Part shown: in pieces, positions 56,886 through 64,000 of the stretch | Layout of the letters: each line of letters begins with the position of its first letter | Position numbering within the stretch: the first letter of the stretch is position 1 | Assembly (NCBI RefSeq): GCF_900101075.1 | Contig: NZ_FNFY01000001.1 | Location: 186,001 to 250,000 of the forward strand | Direction of reading: 5' to 3' | DNA length: 64,000 nucleotides | From: Lacicoccus qingdaonensis | Lineage (GTDB): Bacteria > Bacillota > Bacilli > Staphylococcales > Salinicoccaceae | Made by a program: the position numbers and the translations under genes | Notes under the pieces: model-generated | Told to the model about the DNA's origin: nothing | What the model saw: the letters and a program-made list of their open reading frames with translations, nothing else | Database searches by the model: none

Positions 56886-57098
56886 ATGGATAAAAGACTG
56901 GTTGTTGTTTTTAATACAGATGCGAACAGACGATTTACAATGAATTTCCGTAATCCGAACGAGGCGCTCACTGAAGCGGAATTACTGGAAGCAGCACAAA
57001 AACTGATTGACACGGATGCACTCGACCCGATGCAGGGGAAACCCATCGGTGTCCATTCCGCCAAAATAGTCAGCACTGATACACAAGTCATCATCTAG
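56886..57098 (+). CDS. DUF2922 small protein
   Basis: The 70-residue protein of the DUF2922 family shows RLVVVFNTDANRRFTMNFRNP then a helix with LTEAELLEAAQKLID and a late strand. Function is unknown. It has taaggagg at 56871-56878, 23 bases after the DUF1659 stop. Its TAG stop shares the G with the next GTG start. Confidence 0.87.
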   Translation: MDKRLVVVFNTDANRRFTMNFRNPNEALTEAELLEAAQKLIDTDALDPMQGKPIGVHSAKIVSTDTQVII

Positions 57099-57229
57099 TG
57101 GACTGGATACCGTTCGTGAGTGACGTCGGTTTCCCGGTAGTGATCACCTTTTTTCTCTTGCACCGTATGGAAAGAAAATTGGATGACCTCATCATCACTA
57201 TCCGACAACTCCAAAATATAACGCCCTGA
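57098..57229 (+). CDS. YvrJ-family small membrane protein (43 aa)
   Basis: This frame is short and easily missed. The GTG at 57098-57100 overlaps the DUF2922 stop by one base and encodes 43 residues ending at TGA 57227-57229. The sequence VDWIPFVSDVGFPVVITFFLLHRMERKLDDLII-type, with one membrane helix (about 8-23) and the HRMERKLDDL amphipathic end, matches YvrJ-family proteins. These are short and often follow DUF1659/DUF2922 genes. The terminator stem 57221-57244 includes its last codons. Confidence 0.8.
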   Translation: MDWIPFVSDVGFPVVITFFLLHRMERKLDDLIITIRQLQNITP

Positions 57230-57250
57230 TTTTTATCAGGGCGTTTTTTT
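57221..57250 (+). terminator. Terminator of the DUF1659-DUF2922-YvrJ operon
   Basis: ACGCCCTGAT at 57221-57230 pairs with ATCAGGGCGT at 57235-57244, followed by T at 57244-57250. It overlaps the YvrJ stop codon. Confidence 0.9.
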
Positions 57251-57275
57251 AGTATAATTGATTTGAGGTGTTGAT

Positions 57276-58385
57276 ATGAAAATTTTACATACTGCCGACT
57301 GGCATATAGGAAAGAAACTGAACGGCAGAGATTTGATGGACGACCAGAAATTTGTACTGGAACAGCTGATGAAACAGATAAAGGAACTCAAGCCTGATAT
57401 CATAGTGGTTGCAGGAGATCTGTACGACCGCAGCAACCCTTCCAAAGAAGCACTGAACATGGTGAACCATTATCTTTATAAAATGAATAAGGAGATGGGT
57501 CTGCCGGTCCTTATGATCAGCGGCAACCATGACTCGAAAGCGCTACTTGATTACGGGTCTGAATGGTTCAAGGCGTCTGATCTGTATATCCATACTTCTC
57601 TCGACGATATTTTGGAGCCGGTGATGATCAATGGTCATAACTTCTACCTTGTTCCGCATATCGATGTACTGGAGGCAAGGCATCATTTCGATAATAAAGA
57701 GCTCCGCACCCACCATGATGTCTACCGGCATATTGTTGAGCAGATTGAGCTTGACGCAGAAGTGAAGAACGTTTTGATCGGCCACCTGTTCATCCAGGAC
57801 GGCAAGCAGAGTGAATCGGAAAGGGCATTATCCATCGGCCTGTCCGAAGAAGTGGATAGTGAAATATTCGACAGTTTCGATTATGTGCTGCTCGGACATC
57901 TGCATCATCCGTTCGCGATCAGCCATGACAAAATATTCTACAGCGGATCACCGCTCAAATATTCATTCAATGAAGTAAAGCAGCCGAAAGGTTTCAGATG
58001 GATAGACACCGAAGAAAATACCGTTAAATTCATTCCTCTGACACCGGTGCACGACATTGTCGAGTATGAAGGCAGCTACGACGACATCATCAATGAAAAA
58101 ATTGATTTTGACGATAAGGAAGCATATTTCAAATTCATACTGTCTGATCTGAGACACGTAAAGGAACCGATGTCGAAAATCAAAATGATATATCCGAACA
58201 CTTTGGAACTGAAAGTGACGGCAGAAAACCATGATTTCAATATGACGACGATCGATATGAAGGAAACGGGCGACTACGACATATATGCGTCCTTCATGGA
58301 AGAGATCGGCCGGAAGCCGCCGACGGCCATCGAAACGGAATTATTTGAACAGCACTTTGGAGGTGGCAATAATGAGACCGATTAA
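57276..58385 (+). CDS. sbcD: Exonuclease subunit SbcD (Mre11-like)
   Basis: This nuclease partner of SbcC cleaves DNA hairpins and ends. The 369-residue protein has the metallophosphoesterase motifs TADWHIG, GDLYDR, GNHDS, GHLF and GHLHHPF with an extended C-terminal capping domain. The ATG at 57276 follows gaggtg. sbcC starts 14 bases before its stop, so the pair is co-translated. Confidence 0.96.
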   Translation: MKILHTADWHIGKKLNGRDLMDDQKFVLEQLMKQIKELKPDIIVVAGDLYDRSNPSKEALNMVNHYLYKMNKEMGLPVLMISGNHDSKALLDYGSEWFKASDLYIHTSLDDILEPVMINGHNFYLVPHIDVLEARHHFDNKELRTHHDVYRHIVEQIELDAEVKNVLIGHLFIQDGKQSESERALSIGLSEEVDSEIFDSFDYVLLGHLHHPFAISHDKIFYSGSPLKYSFNEVKQPKGFRWIDTEENTVKFIPLTPVHDIVEYEGSYDDIINEKIDFDDKEAYFKFILSDLRHVKEPMSKIKMIYPNTLELKVTAENHDFNMTTIDMKETGDYDIYASFMEEIGRKPPTAIETELFEQHFGGGNNETD

Positions 58386-61356
58386 ACTGCATATGGAATA
58401 TTTCGGGCCTTTTAAAAATGAAACGATCGACTTTACCCATGCGGACGGCCAGATGTTTCTGATCAGCGGGAAAACCGGTTCGGGCAAGACGATGATCTTC
58501 GATGCCATCACATTCAGCCTCTACGGCCAGACTTCGACGACCGACCGGGATGAGTATTCGGTCAGAAGCCAGTTTGCTTCCGACAATGACATTTCAAAAG
58601 TCAGTCTGGAGTTTATTGTCGGCAAAAATAGCTTTACGGTCGAACGGGAACTGAGCTTCAGCAAAGAGGGCAGGAAGTCAAAAGTGCCGTCCAAAGCTGC
58701 ACTTTACCGAGAGGACGGCAGTGTCATCGAAAGTTCTGTTACAGGTGTCACCGGCAAAGTGATCGATATCATCCAGCTGACCGCCGACCAGTTCAGGCAG
58801 ATACTCATACTGCCCCAGGGGGAGTTCAAGAAGATGCTTGTTTCTACGAGTGAAGATAAGCAGAAGATACTCAGGACTTTATTCCAGACGGAACGCTTTG
58901 TAGACTTTGAAAACAGGCTGAAAGAACTGGAAAAAAGCGACAGGACAGAACTTCATCAGCTGGAGGCGAAAATCGGCGAGCAGCTGAGTACACTGGAAGA
59001 TAATGAGGCGCACCCAAGTTTCAACCACCAGATTGAATCTCTGAAAATGAAAATTAAGAATGTGAAGAAACAAGCCGGGGAACTGGAGAAGCACATCATT
59101 TCCACAAGGGAGAAACGCAGCGGGCTGCAGGAGGAACTGAAGCACAAATACGCGCATAATGATAAAGTCGGTCAGCTTGAAAAGCTGAAGATGCATCAGA
59201 CGGCGTTGAATGCCGGTTCCAGTAATATCACATTGATGGAAGATGAGATTTCCGACTACAACAGGGTCAAGACCATCGATTTTGAACTCAGGCGGGAAGC
59301 GGAGCTGAAAGAGACGCTCGACGGTCTTCATAAAAAAGAGGCCGAACTGAAAACCAGATACGAAGATTTACAAAAAGAATACGACCGGCTGGCAGAACAG
59401 ATGAATGAACTGAAGAAAAACGAGCCGGAAATTCTGGAAACAGAAAAATATATAACGAGAAATGAACGGTTTCTGACACAGAAATACGAAAAACTGCCGG
59501 AAGAAATATCCGCTGTGAATGACAGGCTGAAGACACTTTCGGAGTCCACAGAACAGCTGCAAGCGGAGCATCTGAATTGCTCACAGGAGATGCAGCACAT
59601 CACAGTCACGAAAGATGAAGCGGATGAACTGACAACGCGGAAGCACAGACTGGAATTTCAGCAGAACGAGCTCAAAAGGAAACTTGATGACGAGAAGCAG
59701 TTTATGGAATACGATAAAAAACTCGCAGAGACAAAAGCCCTTTTGGAGAGGAATAAAGAAAACCGGGAGCAGTGTGAATCGTCTCTTAAGGAGATGAAGT
59801 CATCTGTCCAAAGTAAATATGCAAAAGAGGACCAGCCGCACATTGAGCATCTGCTCGGCCATCTGACAGTCGGTGAAGCGTGTCCTGTGTGCCAGAGTAC
59901 CGTAGAAACCATCCCTGCCGGGATTTCATATTTGAGTGAAGATGAAGAACAGGAAATCAACCGCCTGAATGCACAGCTGCAGACGCTTGAAGATGAAGGC
60001 AAATCGCTGGAGGGTGATTCCACACTGTATAAAAGATTATTAAGCGGAATGGAACGTCATTCATATGATGAACTTTCAAGGTCATTATCCGTTACGAAAG
60101 AAGAGATTGCAAAAGTATCTGACAAAATTTCATCAGTGAAAAAAGCGCTTGAAAGAAAAGAAGCGCTCGATAAAGAAATTTCAAAAAAATCCACTCAGAT
60201 CCAGCAGTCTTTGTTTGAACGGGAAAAGAATAATGACAGGCTTTCACAGCTGAAAGAACTGCTTGAAGAATTCAAAGCGGAGACTTCATCTGATAACTAT
60301 GACGGTTTCAAAAATCATATGAAAGAACAGCAGGAAGCAGTCCGCAATTTTAAAATGGACAAAGAAAAGCTGGAAGAAAGACAGAGTGATTTAAATAAGG
60401 AAATCACCGTCGTCAGCCAGTCACTGAAACACAGTGCTGACAGTATAAAAGAGAATCAGGAAAAAATTGTCACACAGAGTGAGGCAGTGGATGCGTTCCT
60501 TCAAAAAGAACCTTTCATCGACCGGAATGAGCTGAGACAAATTTTAAGTCAGACGGATATCGAATCCAAGGAAAAGGAAGTCCGTGCATTTCACGAGGAG
60601 AAGCGTTCAACTGAAAAGCAGATTGCTGAAATTGAGAAAACACTGGTGCAGACTGATTATTATAATACCGGGGCAGATGAGGAAAAAATAAAATCCGCAG
60701 AAGAGGAAATCGAACGATTCCAGCGGGAGCTTGCAGTACTGAATAATAATATCAGACAGTATGACAGGGTGCTCTCGACGGTTTCTGGATACATCGGGGA
60801 ATATGAAGAGAAGAAAGAGCATTTTGAAGCGGTCAGCGATCTGGTTCAGAAGGTCGGCGGCAATAATGAGAGCAGGGTGTCACTCGAGCGTTATGTTCTG
60901 ATGTACTTTTTGGAAAAAATATTGAACATCGCGAATGACAGACTGCTTGATATGACGAATCACCGGTACGCACTGGTCCGGAGCCGGGCCAGAATAAGCA
61001 GGAAAACAGGGCTCGATATAGAAGTATTCGACTACTACAACAACTCCGCACGCCATATTTCTTCGTTATCCGGCGGTGAAACGTTCCAGGCGTCTTTGTC
61101 TCTGGCGCTCGCACTCAGTGAAGCGGTCCAGCAGGAAGCGGGCGGCATCAGTCTCGATACGATGTTTATCGATGAAGGATTTGGTACACTGGATAAAGAA
61201 ACACTTGAAATTGCGATTTCGACTTTAATCGATCTGCAGTCGAACGGCAAGACGATCGGCATCATTTCACATGTCAACGAATTGAAAGAAAGATTGAACT
61301 ATATACTGGAAGTGACTTCGACTGATGAGATCAGTACAGCTGAGTTTAACTTTTAA
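58372..61356 (+). CDS. sbcC: Exonuclease subunit SbcC (Rad50-like)
   Basis: This 994-residue SMC-like ATPase has Walker A GKTGSGKTM in the N-terminal domain (about 34-43), a long coiled coil (about 180-840), a CPVC zinc hook near residues 503-506, and a C-terminal domain with signature LSGGE (about 899) and a Walker B with DEGFGTLD. I chose ATG 58372 with ggaggtgg upstream; the open frame extends further upstream but only overlaps sbcD. Confidence 0.96.
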   Translation: MRPIKLHMEYFGPFKNETIDFTHADGQMFLISGKTGSGKTMIFDAITFSLYGQTSTTDRDEYSVRSQFASDNDISKVSLEFIVGKNSFTVERELSFSKEGRKSKVPSKAALYREDGSVIESSVTGVTGKVIDIIQLTADQFRQILILPQGEFKKMLVSTSEDKQKILRTLFQTERFVDFENRLKELEKSDRTELHQLEAKIGEQLSTLEDNEAHPSFNHQIESLKMKIKNVKKQAGELEKHIISTREKRSGLQEELKHKYAHNDKVGQLEKLKMHQTALNAGSSNITLMEDEISDYNRVKTIDFELRREAELKETLDGLHKKEAELKTRYEDLQKEYDRLAEQMNELKKNEPEILETEKYITRNERFLTQKYEKLPEEISAVNDRLKTLSESTEQLQAEHLNCSQEMQHITVTKDEADELTTRKHRLEFQQNELKRKLDDEKQFMEYDKKLAETKALLERNKENREQCESSLKEMKSSVQSKYAKEDQPHIEHLLGHLTVGEACPVCQSTVETIPAGISYLSEDEEQEINRLNAQLQTLEDEGKSLEGDSTLYKRLLSGMERHSYDELSRSLSVTKEEIAKVSDKISSVKKALERKEALDKEISKKSTQIQQSLFEREKNNDRLSQLKELLEEFKAETSSDNYDGFKNHMKEQQEAVRNFKMDKEKLEERQSDLNKEITVVSQSLKHSADSIKENQEKIVTQSEAVDAFLQKEPFIDRNELRQILSQTDIESKEKEVRAFHEEKRSTEKQIAEIEKTLVQTDYYNTGADEEKIKSAEEEIERFQRELAVLNNNIRQYDRVLSTVSGYIGEYEEKKEHFEAVSDLVQKVGGNNESRVSLERYVLMYFLEKILNIANDRLLDMTNHRYALVRSRARISRKTGLDIEVFDYYNNSARHISSLSGGETFQASLSLALALSEAVQQEAGGISLDTMFIDEGFGTLDKETLEIAISTLIDLQSNGKTIGIISHVNELKERLNYILEVTSTDEISTAEFNF

Positions 61357-61390
61357 TATTTTATTTCTGATTTAAGAGAGTAGTGTCAAT

Positions 61391-62809
61391 ATGAATACCA
61401 ACCAATCAAAGTTTTTTAATGAAAGGAATTTTGTCGTCGCCAACCTGATCATCGGGGCGTTCATAACAATATTGAACCAGACACTGCTTGTCACTGCAGT
61501 GCCTTCGATCATGGCTGATCTGGAGATTCCATTCAGTACTGCGCAGTGGCTGACGACAGGATTCTTTCTGGTCAACGGCATCATGATTCCCGTCACGGCA
61601 TTTCTGATCAATAAATTTACGACAAGGAAATTATATATTTTCGCTATGACGCTGTTTACCATAGGTACGCTCATCGCGGCAGTATCTCCCGTATTTCCAC
61701 TGCTGCTTTCAGGCAGGATTGTACAGGCGGGTGCGGCCGGCATCATGATGCCGCTCACCATGGTCGTCCTGCTCAAAATGTTTCCGGCTGAAAAACGGGG
61801 TCGTGCGATGGGGCTGTTCGGACTGATCATCGGTTTTGCACCGGCCATCGGTCCTTCCCTGTCAGGCTACATAGTTGAAATATGGCCGTGGAGAACATTA
61901 TTCATCATTGTGGCGCCGTTTGCCGCACTGAACATTTTCTTCGCCTTTAAATTCATGCGTAATGTCACCGAGACGACGGACCCGCCGGTGGATTACATCT
62001 CGATCATCTTATCAACACTAGGTTTCGGCGGTATGCTGTACGGCTTTTCTGTTGCAGGCATGAGCGGATGGACATCACCCGAAGTGCTCATTCCGATCAC
62101 AGCGGGAGGAATCATCGTGGTAATTTTTGTCCGCAGGCAGCTGCGTCTCGAAATTCCGATTTTACAGCTCAGGGTATTCAAAAATAAATATTTCCTGATC
62201 AGTTCGCTGATCGGCGTCATCGTCTTCACTTCGATGGTGAGCGCTAATAACATCTTGCCGGTACTGATGCAGGATATGCTTGGATATACAGCATTCGAAT
62301 CCGGTCTTTCACTTCTGCCGGGAGCGGTCCTGATGGGAGGATTCGGCCTGGTCGCAGGTGTGATGTTCGACAAATACGGCATTAAGACGCTGACATTCAC
62401 ATCTATGGGCATCATACTGGTGACATCGATTCTTCTGTCCGTGCTGGATGAAAACACATCATGGACCTATATTACAATCGTCTATACATTCCGTCTTGTC
62501 GGCACAGGGCTTTCCATGATGCCGCTCACGACTTTTGCGATGAACGCGCTGAAAGATCATCTGCTGCCGCACGGGACATCCATCAATAATACCATGAGGC
62601 AGATCGGCGGGTCTTTGTTTACAGCACTGCTGATCACTGTGATGACCGGATTTGCCTTCAGTGCATCAGGCGGCGATACGCCGTCGGTCGGTGAAGAGAT
62701 TGCAGGGGTGAACATGTCGTTTATGGTATCGGCGGTCCTGGCATTCATCGGTCTGGTCATGGCGTTCTTTTTAAAGGAACAGAAATATATAAAGGCAGAT
62801 GAGCAGTAA
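61391..62809 (+). CDS. DHA2-family (14 TM) MFS exporter
   Basis: The 472-residue protein has about 14 membrane segments typical of EmrB/QacA-type multidrug exporters: FVVANLIIGAFITILNQTLLVTAVPSIM start, then the motif A-type loop RRKLYIFAMTLFTIG-like, and motif C VQAGAAGIMMPLTMVVLL region. Substrate is unknown. The start ATG 61391 has a weak ribosome binding site. No terminator hairpin is clear downstream. Confidence 0.86.
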   Translation: MNTNQSKFFNERNFVVANLIIGAFITILNQTLLVTAVPSIMADLEIPFSTAQWLTTGFFLVNGIMIPVTAFLINKFTTRKLYIFAMTLFTIGTLIAAVSPVFPLLLSGRIVQAGAAGIMMPLTMVVLLKMFPAEKRGRAMGLFGLIIGFAPAIGPSLSGYIVEIWPWRTLFIIVAPFAALNIFFAFKFMRNVTETTDPPVDYISIILSTLGFGGMLYGFSVAGMSGWTSPEVLIPITAGGIIVVIFVRRQLRLEIPILQLRVFKNKYFLISSLIGVIVFTSMVSANNILPVLMQDMLGYTAFESGLSLLPGAVLMGGFGLVAGVMFDKYGIKTLTFTSMGIILVTSILLSVLDENTSWTYITIVYTFRLVGTGLSMMPLTTFAMNALKDHLLPHGTSINNTMRQIGGSLFTALLITVMTGFAFSASGGDTPSVGEEIAGVNMSFMVSAVLAFIGLVMAFFLKEQKYIKADEQ

Positions 62810-62914
62810 ATGCGCATTGCTGACATAATAATTTCACAATAAAATATAAAAAGCATCACTATAGTCATTTTTTATCTGATATATTAGGAACAGTTGGACA
62901 TGGAGGGTGTTATA

Positions 62915-63535
62915 TTGAAAAAGTTTATATTGTTTAGTCTGTTTTCTGTAGTATTTTTAAGCGCCTGCAGTGATTCCGAAGTGGAGACCATGAGTCAATT
63001 CGGCAATGAGATACAGGAATACTCAGTCACCAATCAAAATGATGAAACGGTTACAGATGAAGATATGGAAGGCAAAGTCTGGCTGTTGGATTTTATATTT
63101 ACAAACTGCGCAACAGTGTGTCCACCGATGACTGCAAACATGACACACCTGACCCAGGAACTTGAGGACCAGGGTATTGACGATTACGGCGTGCTCAGTT
63201 TCAGTGTCGATCCAGAAAGAGATACACCTGAAGCATTATCACAATATATCAGCTATTATGAAGTGCCGGAAGATACAGAGTGGCACCTGGTAACAGGTTA
63301 CGATCACGATTTCATCCGCAGCTTTGCTGAAAAGAATTTCAAAACGATTGTCGCACCTGCGCCCCAGGGCAGTGACCAGGTGACACATGCGACAAGTTTT
63401 TACTTAATTGATTCAGAAGGTACAATAAGAAAATCATATCCGGGACTTGACCAGGGGGATAAAGGATTTCCTGTAGAGGAGATTGTGGATGATGTTGACA
63501 GTCTGACAGCAGAGATAGATAATAATGAACAATAG
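62915..63535 (+). CDS. SCO1/SenC-family copper lipoprotein
   Basis: The 206-residue lipoprotein has lipobox LSAC (Cys18) and a thioredoxin-like SCO domain. CATVCPP holds the CxxxC copper/redox pair and a later His in THATSFYLID is the third ligand. SCO proteins help assemble the CuA site of cytochrome c oxidase. The TTG at 62915 follows ggaggg at 62902-62907; the longer ATG frame at 62894 has no such site. CcdA and CcdC at 54.9-56 kb support a heme-copper oxidase in this cell. A terminator is at 63570-63607. Confidence 0.92.
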   Translation: MKKFILFSLFSVVFLSACSDSEVETMSQFGNEIQEYSVTNQNDETVTDEDMEGKVWLLDFIFTNCATVCPPMTANMTHLTQELEDQGIDDYGVLSFSVDPERDTPEALSQYISYYEVPEDTEWHLVTGYDHDFIRSFAEKNFKTIVAPAPQGSDQVTHATSFYLIDSEGTIRKSYPGLDQGDKGFPVEEIVDDVDSLTAEIDNNEQ

Positions 63536-63569
63536 ATAATACAGACTCTGCATCAAGCAGGGTGGACAG

Positions 63570-63607
63570 GCGTTCAAGATGCATATTGCAGATTGAACGC
63601 TTTTTTT
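63570..63607 (+). terminator. SCO gene terminator
   Basis: GCGTTCAA at 63570-63577 pairs with TTGAACGC at 63593-63600, followed by seven T. Confidence 0.85.
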
Positions 63608-63712
63608 AGGTCGATATGACAAAACATCAGTGATTAAGAATTGTGAAAAGTGACTGAACCGTTGATTGATGATACATTTAATTTAAACAGAGGTTCGAAT
63701 GGAAGTATGGAA

Positions 63713-64000
63713 ATGAGGATCAGAAGAGCATCTATAGATGAGGCGGCAAGCATTGCAAAAGTACACGTGGACAGCTGGAGAACGACTTACAGGGATATCA
63801 TATCAAGCAGTCATTTGAATAATTTATCTTATGAACAGCACACGGAACTGTGGAGAGACAATATTGGAAAAGAAGATAATCATGTTGTTGTGGCGGAGGA
63901 TGAAAACGGGCAGATTGTCGGGTTTGCAGATTCATGGAAACAAGAAAGCAGCTCAGCGGAAAGTTCGGGTGATTTAACCTCGATTTATCTCTTTGAAGAA
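63713..64000 (+). CDS. GNAT-family N-acetyltransferase, 5' part only
   Basis: The gene runs off the right edge, so 96 codons are visible. MRIRRASIDEAASIAKVHVDSW is a typical GNAT N-terminal strand-helix, VVVAEDENGQIVGFADS is motif D-like, and SGDLTSIYLFEE begins the acetyl-CoA-binding strand. The substrate is unknown. The start is ATG 63713 or, 6 bases earlier, ATG 63707; I prefer 63713 because ggaag at 63701-63705 then sits 7 bases away. Confidence 0.82.
   Translation, partial: MRIRRASIDEAASIAKVHVDSWRTTYRDIISSSHLNNLSYEQHTELWRDNIGKEDNHVVVAEDENGQIVGFADSWKQESSSAESSGDLTSIYLFEE

Noticed and set aside
1-64000. tRNA or rRNA genes, prophage or insertion sequences
   Set aside because: I saw no tRNA or rRNA signature, transposase, integrase or flanking inverted repeats in the window, though a dedicated search tool was not available.

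Overview
The window reads as a chromosomal core segment of a low-to-moderate-GC Gram-positive coccus of the family Staphylococcaceae. I infer this from gene order (pnp-rnjB-ftsK-ymfFHIK-rodZ-pgsA-recA-rny-ymdB-korAB-miaB-ricA-mutSL-miaA-hfq-gpx-hflX-ynbB, then lexA/sosA-ynzC-tkt-yneF and sbcDC), from the SosA-type division inhibitor beside lexA, and from the absence of Bacillus sporulation genes. The base composition looks richer in GC than Staphylococcus proper and many proteins have acidic stretches, so a halotolerant relative such as Salinicoccus or Jeotgalicoccus is plausible. That genus-level guess is inference only.

Layout. 1-11 kb: RNA degradation (pnp 3' part, rnjB), the DNA translocase FtsK, the YmfF/YmfH peptidase-like pair and reductase YmfI tied to EF-P modification, a DUF3388 protein, RodZ and PgsA. 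11-18 kb: recA with a LexA operator, RNase Y, a small unknown gene on the minus strand, YmdB and a two-subunit 2-oxoacid:ferredoxin oxidoreductase. 18-20 kb: an accessory-looking pocket with a NERD-domain protein, an array of five 50-bp repeats that can fold into hairpins, and a cysteine hydrolase. 20-26.5 kb: a heterodimeric ABC exporter, then a TPP riboswitch controlling a YkoEDC-type ECF transporter. 26.5-40 kb: miaB, ricA, a thiW gene broken by one stop codon, mutS, mutL, a hydrolase, miaA, hfq, a cysteine-less glutathione-peroxidase-like protein, hflX, ynbB and selO. 40-46.5 kb: a YkvI-type transporter, panE divergent from panBCD, a secreted CAP-domain protein, and the lexA/sosA SOS control region with three LexA boxes. 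46.5-57 kb: ynzC, transketolase, yneF, a peptide-type binding lipoprotein, a second heterodimeric ABC exporter, ccdA-ccdC and yneK. 57-64 kb: a micro-operon of three tiny proteins (DUF1659, DUF2922, YvrJ), sbcD-sbcC, a DHA2-type MFS exporter, a SCO1-type copper lipoprotein and the 5' part of a GNAT acetyltransferase.

How the genes work together. RecA, LexA and SosA form an SOS circuit with visible operators; MutS/MutL and SbcC/SbcD add mismatch repair and double-strand-end processing. PNPase, RNase J2, RNase Y, Hfq, RicA, MiaA and MiaB make the window rich in RNA metabolism. PanB/C/D/E form the pantothenate pathway except for its external precursors. CcdA, CcdC and SCO1 suggest cytochrome/oxidase assembly.

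Most of the window is ordinary conserved chromosome. The best candidates for something undescribed are the hairpin repeat array at 19044-19290 next to the NERD gene, the peroxidase-like protein without any cysteine, the palindromic shared terminator that encodes the same C-terminal tetrapeptide on both strands of ccdC/yneK, and the recA operator placed inside the pgsA terminator hairpin.
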